DNA of 12,773 nucleotides from Kiritimatiellota bacterium (GTDB lineage: Bacteria > Verrucomicrobiota > Kiritimatiellia > RFP12 > UBA1067): assembly GCA_009777165.1 (NCBI GenBank), contig WRML01000024.1, forward strand, positions 1-12,773. The letters run 5' to 3'. The notes beneath the pieces were generated by a model, which worked only from the letters and a program-made list of their open reading frames with translations, did not search any database and had not been told where the DNA came from. Shown piece by piece: positions 7,416 to 12,773 of this stretch. Every line of letters begins with the position of its first letter. Position 1 is the first letter of the stretch. The translations under genes and the position numbers were made by a program.

Positions 7416-10400
7416 ATGCGTCAGTTGGTTTGTGTTGCTGTGATCGGTGCGTCGCTCGCGATGCTGGGCGGGGCGGTGGAGATGAAAAACCCGCAGTTCA
7501 TGGCGGGGACGCCCGTCAGCGCGGAGGTCTTGGATAACGCGACGTTTGCGGTGTGGCTGGAGGGGGCCGAGACGCCCGTGACCAACGCGAACCCGAAGGT
7601 CAACCTCGAGACGATCGTGTGGAGCACGTCGGCGCAGCATATCTCGTGGGCGGGGCTGGCGTTCGGCTGGAGCAAGAACCCGGGGCCCCGTCACCTGCGG
7701 TGCGGTTTCACGGCCCCCGTCGCGGCGGAGACGGTGCTTGTGTCGGGGGGGGGGGTGCTTAGCGTGCTGAAGCCGGGGGCCCCCTATCCCGGCCGCCTCG
7801 ACAATGAGGGCGACTGGCTCCCCGCGCAGCGTCTCGACCTCCAGGGGAACGTCACGGGGGGGCCCGTCGCGGAGAAGGAGTTCGGCGTCTGGACCCTCCC
7901 CCCCGGCACGCGGACGCGGGCGTTGCGCTTCACGCACACCGCGCACCCCTCCGACAGCAACCCGCAGGGGTGGATCGGCGGCGTGCTGGTCCTCCCGGAA
8001 CGCTTCATCAACGTCGCCCCCTACGCGCAGGTCATCACGGCCGCGAACCAGCAGAACGCGTCGCGCCTGAACGACATGAGGCGGTGGGGGTGGGGCGCGT
8101 GGAGCAACCTCCCCGTCAGCACCAACGCCGCCCGTGCCGTCCTGTCCGAGGGGGCCCCCGAGCCGATCGTGCTGGTGTGGCCGGAGGCCGTGACGCTCGA
8201 CGCGCTTGTGGGCATCACGACCGCCTTCTCCGCCGTGGGGATTGACGCGTACGCGGGCCCCCCCGGCACCCACCCGCGCAGTGCGACGGAGCGCGACTGG
8301 CGGCCCGTCAAGAGTTTCAGCGGCATCCGGCTCGGCTATCCCGTCACGCTGTGGCCGAATTATTTCGTGTTCGACGAGCCTGTCACGGCGCGCGCGTTCC
8401 GTCTCCGTGTCACGGGCGCGATCCCCGAGGACCACGATCACCTGCGGCCGAAGACCAACGGCGGGCGGCGGTTCTGGCTGGACGAGATCGTCGCGCTTAT
8501 GAGACCGGAAGAAAGTCGAGAAGTTGAGAAGTACAGAAGTACAGAAGTTGAGAAATCAAAAAGTCGAGAAGTTGAGAAGTTGAGAAGTACAGAAGTTGAG
8601 AAGTCAAAAAGTACAGAAGTTGAGAAGTCAAAAAGTCGAGAAGTTGGAAATTCTAAACTTCTAAACTCCTCAACTTCTCAACTTCTCAACTCCTCCATTT
8701 CTAAACTTCTCCCCCCCCCCCCCCCCCCCTCCCCGCCCATCCCCGTCCCGTTCTCGATTCCCGAGGCGGGGTATGTCACGCTCGTGATCGAGGACAAGGA
8801 CGGTAACCGCGTCCGCAATCTCGTGTCCGAGACGAAGTTCCCGGCGGGCAAAAACACCGTGTGGTGGGACGGCACGGACGACCTCGGGCGCGACATCGAC
8901 GCCGCCAAGCACGGCCTCTACAGCATCCCCCCCGCCCCCGTCGCGCCGGGCAAGTACACCGCCCGGGGCCTCTGGCACAAAGGCACGAAGCTCTCCTACG
9001 AGTTCTCCGTCTACAGCACGGGCACCCCCCCCTGGGACACGCCCGACCACACGGGCGCGTGGCTCGCGAACCACTCCCCCCCCTCCGGCGCGGCGTTCGT
9101 CCCGGCGGAGCGTTCCCCCATCGGCGAGCCGGCCGTGTTCCTCGGCAGCTTCGTCACCGAGGGCCCCGACGGGTTCATCTGGGTTGACATGAAAGGCAAC
9201 AAGCGCGGCGGCATGAAGTGGATCGGCGGCAACTGGACCGCGGCCCCCTACATCGCCGCGGACGTGGGCCCCCAGGCCGACACCAACGTCTCCGTCTACA
9301 TCGCCTCCGCCTTCCGCCCCGACAACGGCACCAAGGGCATCGAGCTGCGCATCACCGAGATGAGCAAGGGCCAGCGCATCCGCGAAATCCTCAAGACCCC
9401 CATCGTCGAAGACACCGTCGCCGAGCACGACCTCATGCGCGTCATGCACGGCATCGCTGTGTACGACAAGAAAATCGCCGTCGCGCTCACCCACAGCAAC
9501 GCAATCTGGATCGTGGACGCCGCCACGGGGAAGGTCGAGCGCGACATCCCCGTCGGGCCCCCCCCCACCGGCATCGCCTATGCCCCCGACGGCAAGCTCT
9601 ACGCGCTCACGGGGGGGGCCCTCGCCCATGTGGAGGGCGAGCGTCCCCGCGGGCCGCTGGTCAAGGGGTTCGAGGCCCCCGCCTCGCTCACCATTGACGC
9701 CAAGGGCAACTTCTACGTCAGCGACCACGGCACCAGTCACCAGGTCAAGGTGTTCTCGTCCGAGGGGGCCCCCCTCGGCACCATCGGCGAGGCGGGGCCC
9801 CCCAAGGCCGGCCCCTACGACGAGCTGCACATGAACAACCCCTGGCAGACCGCCGTTGACCACGAGGGCCGCGTGTGGGTCGCTGAGTGCGACTACCTCC
9901 CCAAACGCGTGAGCATTTGGGGAAGTTCTAAAGTTCTAAAGTTCGAGAGTTCTAAAGTTCCTTCGGGAACCGCGCCGGACAGCGCGGACGCGCATAATTT
10001 TAGAACTTTAGAACTCTCGAACTTTAGAACTTTAGAACTTCTCTTCGCTTTTTATGGTCCTGGCAAGTACGGCGGGGGGGGGCAGCTCGACAACACCGAC
10101 CCCAAGCGTTTCTACTACGCCGACGAGGGGCATGGCACGCTCGAGTTTGAGCTCGACTGGAAGACGGGCAAGGACAAGCTCGTCAACGTCCTCTACCGCA
10201 ACGACGCCACCTCCTTCACGTTCCCGCGCCGTATCGCCGCGCCCGAGACCGCCCACCGCGTCAACGGCCGGCGTTACTTCAGCAACGCCCACAACAGCAA
10301 CCCCGTGGGGGGGAGCGGCGCGTTCGTCTTCGAGGACAGGGGGGGGGTGGCCGTCCCCGTCGCCGGCATGGGCATGGCGAACGACTGGCCCCTCCTCCAC

Positions 10401-12203
10401 GGCGACGAATTCAAGCATCTCGTCCCCGAAGGCTCAGACCCCAAGCGCGGCCTGTGGGACGACAACCGCAAGCACGCCGTCTTCTTCATCTGGAACGACC
10501 TCAACGGCGATGGCGCCGTCCAGCCCGACGAAGTCCAGATGAGCCGCGAGGTCACCACCGGCATCACCGTCCTCGACGACCTCTCCTTTGCCGTCGCCTG
10601 CCTGAACGGAAAGGCCGTTCGCTTCAAACCCGAGTGGAAGAAAGGGGTTAAGGGGTCAAGGGGTTCAGGGGTTCAGGAAACGACGGCAATCGACGGCAAT
10701 CGAATGCCCTCGACGGCAATCGAAACCTTAACCCCTAGACCCCTTAACCCCTTAACCCCTATCTACCAGCGCGCCAAAGGTATCGCGCTGGTAGAAGGGG
10801 TCTACCGCCCCATGAGTTCCGGCGGCGACCAGATGCTCGCCGACGACAGCGGCGAGGCCGTCCTCACCCTCGGCGCCGAGCCTTTCCACTCGCACTCCAT
10901 CACGGGCGTCAAGAACGGCAAGGCCGTCTGGAGCTACCCCAACGCATGGCCCGGCCTGCATGCCTCCCACGAGGCATCCTACCCCCAGTTCCCCGGACAC
11001 GTCATCGGCGCGACGCGTCTGCTCGGCGGTTTCATCAACCCCAAGGGCAGCAAGGTCAAACCCCTCTGGGCCGTCAACGGTAACATGGGCCCCATCTACC
11101 TCTTCACGCGCGACGGCCTCTTCGTCTCCTCGCTCTTCGAGGACGTGCGCGTCGGCAAGCTCTGGCAGATGCTCGCCGCCCCGCGCGGGATGCCCCTCGA
11201 GAACATCACCCTGCACGACGAGAATTTCTGGCCCTCCATCGGACAGTCCCGCGGGCAGGTCTATCTCGTGGACGGCGCGCGTACCAGCCTCGTCCGCGTG
11301 GACGGCCTCGACACCCTCCGCCCCATCGCCCCCATCACCGTCAACGTCACCCCCGCCCTCCTCGCTCAGGCGCAGGACTACCGCCAGGCGCTCGAGCGGC
11401 AACGCCAGCAATCCTCCGGCACCGGCGTCCTGCGCGTCCCCACCGTGGACGGCATGGCCGCCGACGGCGACTTTGCCAAATGGGACCCCATCCCCGCTGT
11501 CGAGATTGACAAGCGCGGTACCAAGGCATGGTTCAACTCCAACGCCCAGCCCTTCGACATCACCGGCCGCATGGCGATCTCCGGCGACCGCCTCCACGCC
11601 TGTTGGGACACCCAGTTGCCCAACCTCCTCCGTAACTCCGGCGAGATGCCCACCGCCCTCTTCAAGACCGGCGGCGCACTCGACATCATGCTCGGCACCG
11701 ACCCCTCCGCCGCGTCCGGCCGCCGCGCCCCCGTCCCCGGCGACCTCCGTCTCATCGTCACCCGCGTCGGCAACGACATCAAGGCATTACTCTACCGCCC
11801 TGTTTTGTCATCGAATAAAACGAATGAAACGAATGAAAAAAACAAAGACAGCTATTCGTTTAATTCGGTTAATTCGATGACAGAAACAAAAACAGAAACA
11901 AAAGTTCCCTTCAGTTCACCTTGGCGCACGATCACGTTCGATGAGGTCCGCGACGTCAGCGAGCATGTCCGGCTTGCCGAGGACAAGACAGGCCGCTACG
12001 AGATATCCGTCCCGCTCTCGGTGCTAGGGCTGGCCCCCTCCCCCGGGATGCGACTCTCCGGCGACATCGGGATTTTGCGCGGCGAGAACAACCAGACCAC
12101 CGCCCGCATCTACTGGACCAACAAGGCTACCGCCATCACCTCCGACGTCCCCAGCGAGGCCGAGCTCACCCCCGCCCTCTGGGGCATCCTGGAGTTCAAT
12201 TAA
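7416..12203 (+). CDS. Giant secreted protein: discoidin-like, FlgD-Ig-like, NHL-type propeller and CBM9-like domains, with four in-frame palindromic repeat insertions
   Basis: The 1595-residue product starts with a signal peptide (MRQLVCVAVIGASLAMLGGA). Residues about 25-365 look like jelly-roll, F5/8-type-C-like domains (ARAFRLRVTG). About 441-535 resembles a FlgD-like Ig domain (VTLVIEDKDGNRVRNL, WWDGTDDLGR). About 560-1330 has repeats of an NHL/YncE-like propeller (GIAYAPDGKLYALTGG, SLTIDAKGNFYVSDHG, WQTAVDHEGRVWVAECDYL). A complete EF-hand-type calcium loop, DLNGDGAVQPDE, is at 1028-1039. About 1340-1595 resembles a CBM9-like carbohydrate-binding domain (VDGMAADGDFAKWDP). No catalytic motif is recognised. 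Four low-complexity inserts lie at residues about 366-438, 836-876, 1076-1115 and 1464-1490, at what look like domain or blade boundaries. A role in binding extracellular polysaccharide is inferred only from the domain set. Domain calls are from memory of families; the gene itself is certain. Confidence 0.75.
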   Translation: MRQLVCVAVIGASLAMLGGAVEMKNPQFMAGTPVSAEVLDNATFAVWLEGAETPVTNANPKVNLETIVWSTSAQHISWAGLAFGWSKNPGPRHLRCGFTAPVAAETVLVSGGGVLSVLKPGAPYPGRLDNEGDWLPAQRLDLQGNVTGGPVAEKEFGVWTLPPGTRTRALRFTHTAHPSDSNPQGWIGGVLVLPERFINVAPYAQVITAANQQNASRLNDMRRWGWGAWSNLPVSTNAARAVLSEGAPEPIVLVWPEAVTLDALVGITTAFSAVGIDAYAGPPGTHPRSATERDWRPVKSFSGIRLGYPVTLWPNYFVFDEPVTARAFRLRVTGAIPEDHDHLRPKTNGGRRFWLDEIVALMRPEESREVEKYRSTEVEKSKSREVEKLRSTEVEKSKSTEVEKSKSREVGNSKLLNSSTSQLLNSSISKLLPPPPPPSPPIPVPFSIPEAGYVTLVIEDKDGNRVRNLVSETKFPAGKNTVWWDGTDDLGRDIDAAKHGLYSIPPAPVAPGKYTARGLWHKGTKLSYEFSVYSTGTPPWDTPDHTGAWLANHSPPSGAAFVPAERSPIGEPAVFLGSFVTEGPDGFIWVDMKGNKRGGMKWIGGNWTAAPYIAADVGPQADTNVSVYIASAFRPDNGTKGIELRITEMSKGQRIREILKTPIVEDTVAEHDLMRVMHGIAVYDKKIAVALTHSNAIWIVDAATGKVERDIPVGPPPTGIAYAPDGKLYALTGGALAHVEGERPRGPLVKGFEAPASLTIDAKGNFYVSDHGTSHQVKVFSSEGAPLGTIGEAGPPKAGPYDELHMNNPWQTAVDHEGRVWVAECDYLPKRVSIWGSSKVLKFESSKVPSGTAPDSADAHNFRTLELSNFRTLELLFAFYGPGKYGGGGQLDNTDPKRFYYADEGHGTLEFELDWKTGKDKLVNVLYRNDATSFTFPRRIAAPETAHRVNGRRYFSNAHNSNPVGGSGAFVFEDRGGVAVPVAGMGMANDWPLLHGDEFKHLVPEGSDPKRGLWDDNRKHAVFFIWNDLNGDGAVQPDEVQMSREVTTGITVLDDLSFAVACLNGKAVRFKPEWKKGVKGSRGSGVQETTAIDGNRMPSTAIETLTPRPLNPLTPIYQRAKGIALVEGVYRPMSSGGDQMLADDSGEAVLTLGAEPFHSHSITGVKNGKAVWSYPNAWPGLHASHEASYPQFPGHVIGATRLLGGFINPKGSKVKPLWAVNGNMGPIYLFTRDGLFVSSLFEDVRVGKLWQMLAAPRGMPLENITLHDENFWPSIGQSRGQVYLVDGARTSLVRVDGLDTLRPIAPITVNVTPALLAQAQDYRQALERQRQQSSGTGVLRVPTVDGMAADGDFAKWDPIPAVEIDKRGTKAWFNSNAQPFDITGRMAISGDRLHACWDTQLPNLLRNSGEMPTALFKTGGALDIMLGTDPSAASGRRAPVPGDLRLIVTRVGNDIKALLYRPVLSSNKTNETNEKNKDSYSFNSVNSMTETKTETKVPFSSPWRTITFDEVRDVSEHVRLAEDKTGRYEISVPLSVLGLAPSPGMRLSGDIGILRGENNQTTARIYWTNKATAITSDVPSEAELTPALWGILEFN
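8513..8712. repeat. In-ORF palindromic repeat element A (octanucleotide words)
   Basis: The left arm (8513-8648) is 17 contiguous 8-nt words: aagttgag and the variants aagtacag, aagtcgag, aagtcaaa and aaatcaaa. The right arm (8649-8712) is 8 words of the reverse-complement type (acttctca, acttctaa, actcctca). The arms pair partially, best between words around 8566-8587 and the run around 8670-8692. Three words make 24 nt, so the left arm encodes an 8-residue repeat of the form EVEKSKSR / EVEKLRST. The composition is AT-rich and purine-rich, unlike the flanking high-GC coding DNA. Confidence 0.9.
8711..8729. repeat. C19 homopolymer tract
   Basis: Nineteen consecutive C abut element A and encode a polyproline run (PPPPPP) before the FlgD-Ig-like domain. 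At this length the frame is maintained on both sides. Any gain or loss other than a multiple of three would truncate the 1595-residue protein near residue 440, so this is a candidate slippage site or a sequencing-error site. Confidence 0.9.
9922..10041. repeat. In-ORF palindromic repeat element B: perfect 39-bp inverted repeat
   Basis: Positions 9922-9960 are the exact reverse complement of 10003-10041, with a 42-nt GC-rich spacer. The left arm is made of the 8-nt word agttctaa (9924, 9932, 9948) with one variant, agttcgag (9940). The right arm repeats ttagaact (10000, 10008, 10024, 10032) with one variant, ctcgaact (10016). It is translated as SSKVLKFESSKVP, spacer, then NFRTLELSNFRTLELL. 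It sits inside the propeller region right after a blade ending KRVSIWG. In RNA it would form a very stable stem-loop. Confidence 0.95.
10643..10760. repeat. In-ORF palindromic repeat element C: octanucleotide arms with a decanucleotide core
   Basis: The left arm 10643-10677 (words aggggtta, aggggtca, aggggttc, aggggttc) and right arm 10726-10760 (ccttaacc, cctagacc, ccttaacc, ccttaacc) are 35 nt each and complementary at 31 of 35 positions. The 48-nt spacer holds a separate tandem repeat of the 10-mer cgacggcaat at 10681, 10691 and 10711, with a diverged unit cgaatgccct at 10701. All of it is open in the gene's frame. Confidence 0.9.
10762..10795. repeat. Short perfect hairpin adjoining element C
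   Basis: A 12-bp perfect inverted repeat (tctaccagcgcg at 10762-10773 and its complement at 10784-10795) has a 10-nt loop. Just outside, cccct (10756-10760) can pair with aggggt (10796-10801) across a one-base bulge, so the hairpin shares bases with the right arm of element C. It encodes IYQRAKGIALVEG, which may be ordinary propeller sequence. Confidence 0.7.
11806..11882. repeat. In-ORF palindromic repeat element D (nonanucleotide words)
   Basis: Arms 11806-11835 and 11853-11882 are complementary at 26 of 30 positions around a 17-nt A-rich spacer. The left arm contains 9-nt words (cgaataaaa, cgaatgaaa, cgaatgaaa), the right arm attcgttta, attcggtta and attcgatga. The period of nine keeps codon phase, giving NKTNETNEK and SFNSVNSM. 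It interrupts the CBM9-like domain and is followed by a short A-rich stretch (TETKTETK). The composition contrasts sharply with the flanking GC-rich gene. Confidence 0.85.
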
Positions 12204-12773
12204 TAAATTAGCGCATCCTCGAGCTTCTGTTTGAGCTGTTCGAGGTTCATGCGTGTTTGCTGCATGGTGTCGCGGTCGCGGACGGTGAAGGTGCCGTCGT
12301 CGAGGGATTGGAAATCAACAGTGACGCACCATGGCGTCCCGATCTCGTCCTGGCGGCGGTAGCGGCGACCGATGGCGCCGCTCTCGTCCCAGAACGCGGC
12401 GTAGCGGCGGCGCAGGTGCTCGAACAGCCCGCGCGCGGTTTCGTAAAGCTCGGGCTTGTTCTTGACGAGCGGGAACACGGCGACCTTGACCGGGGCGATA
12501 CGCGGGCTGAAGTGCATGACGATGCGTGAGTCGTCCTTGCCTTTCTCGTCGGTGAACTTCTGCTCTTCGTAGGCGTTGCAGAGCAGGGCGAGCATCATGC
12601 GGTCCACCCCGGCGGATGGCTCAATCACGTGGGGGACGAATTTGCCCTCGAAAAGTTTTGCGGCGAATGCCCGCGCGGTGTCGGCGTCCTTGCCGTGCGC
12701 GACCCAGTCGGCGGCGACTTTTTCAGTGAAGGCGGCCTTGGCGGTGTCGGCCAGTTTGGCGGCGGCATTCTTG
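12200..12773 (-). CDS. glyQS: Glycyl-tRNA synthetase, single-chain dimeric type (5' part beyond the window)
   Basis: This class II synthetase charges tRNA-Gly in the cytoplasm. Only the last 190 codons are present; the frame is open to the right edge, so the start is outside. Motif 3 is visible as HVIEPSAGVDRMMLALL, with the ATP-binding arginine in GVDR. The anticodon-binding domain follows: PRIAPVKVAVFPLVKNKPEL, then GRRYRRQDEIGTPWCVTVDF and DGTFTVRDRDTMQQTRM, ending LEDALIY. These closely match remembered sequences of the alpha2 GlyRS family (Thermus and eukaryotic type), not the alpha2beta2 GlyQ/GlyS form. The gene converges on the 1595-codon gene, and the two stop codons overlap in the palindrome TTAA (12200-12203). 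No terminator hairpin is evident between them. Confidence 0.95.
   Translation of the reverse strand, partial: KNAAAKLADTAKAAFTEKVAADWVAHGKDADTARAFAAKLFEGKFVPHVIEPSAGVDRMMLALLCNAYEEQKFTDEKGKDDSRIVMHFSPRIAPVKVAVFPLVKNKPELYETARGLFEHLRRRYAAFWDESGAIGRRYRRQDEIGTPWCVTVDFQSLDDGTFTVRDRDTMQQTRMNLEQLKQKLEDALIY

Noticed and set aside
8513..8712. Element A considered as a CRISPR array or as intergenic repeats between two genes.
   Set aside because: There are no repeat-spacer units of CRISPR size; the words are 8 nt and contiguous. The frame is uninterrupted through the element and no start with a ribosome binding site follows it, so one gene is the simpler reading.
9922..10041. Element B as a Rho-independent terminator or an insertion-sequence remnant.
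   Set aside because: No U-tract follows the stem, and translation continues through it. No transposase fragment or target-site duplication could be recognised.
10643..10760. Telomere-like TTAACCCC words as a linear replicon end.
   Set aside because: They lie inside a coding region with an inverted partner arm and only about four words per arm; nothing suggests a DNA end.
7380..11597. Minus-strand open frames (7380-8441, 8670-9863, 10752-11597) opposite the giant gene.
   Set aside because: They are complements of GC-rich coding sequence with low-complexity products. Their ends coincide with the AT-rich repeat elements, which contain antisense stops.

Overview
The window looks like chromosomal DNA from a high-GC Gram-negative bacterium of the PVC group, most likely Kiritimatiellota, Lentisphaerota or a planctomycete-like relative. 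This is inferred from protein content: an outer-membrane and lipid A gene cluster, a secreted HzsA-like cytochrome of the kind common in Planctomycetes and Lentisphaerae, a giant secreted propeller protein with a CBM9-like C-terminus, and a single-chain (dimeric-type) glycyl-tRNA synthetase. No RNA gene, integrase, transposase or CRISPR array was found.

Layout. On the minus strand, read from 7240 down to 1, lie bamA (outer-membrane protein insertase), skp/ompH (periplasmic chaperone), lpxD (lipid A acyltransferase), then after a 100-nt gap with its own promoter a large HzsA-like gene that runs off the left edge. The first three are very tightly spaced (24 and 3 nt) and form the classical envelope-biogenesis operon. 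A 175-nt AT-rich divergent promoter region (7241-7415) separates bamA from a 1595-codon plus-strand gene (7416-12203). That gene encodes a secreted protein with discoidin-like, FlgD-Ig-like, NHL/YncE-like beta-propeller and CBM9-like parts. It converges on the 3' end of glyQS (12200-12773, minus), and the two stop codons share a TTAA palindrome.

Most unusual content. The 1595-codon gene carries four separate in-frame palindromic repeat elements (about 8513-8712, 9922-10041, 10642-10760 and 11806-11882). Each has two arms built from short tandem words, 8 nt in three of them and 9 nt in the fourth, with the second arm the reverse complement of the first. Word sequence differs between elements but the architecture is the same. 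Because 8 is not a multiple of 3, the words rotate through all codon phases, and at every place where the basic word would create a stop codon a variant word is present. This resembles protein-coding palindromic insertions such as the Rickettsia palindromic elements in concept, but I do not recognise these sequences. A C19 tract follows the first element, and a G13 tract lies in the HzsA-like gene.

How the genes relate. BamA, Skp and LpxD act together in building the outer membrane. The HzsA-like protein and the giant plus-strand protein are exported, so they depend on that envelope, but nothing in the sequence shows a shared pathway. Their roles remain open.
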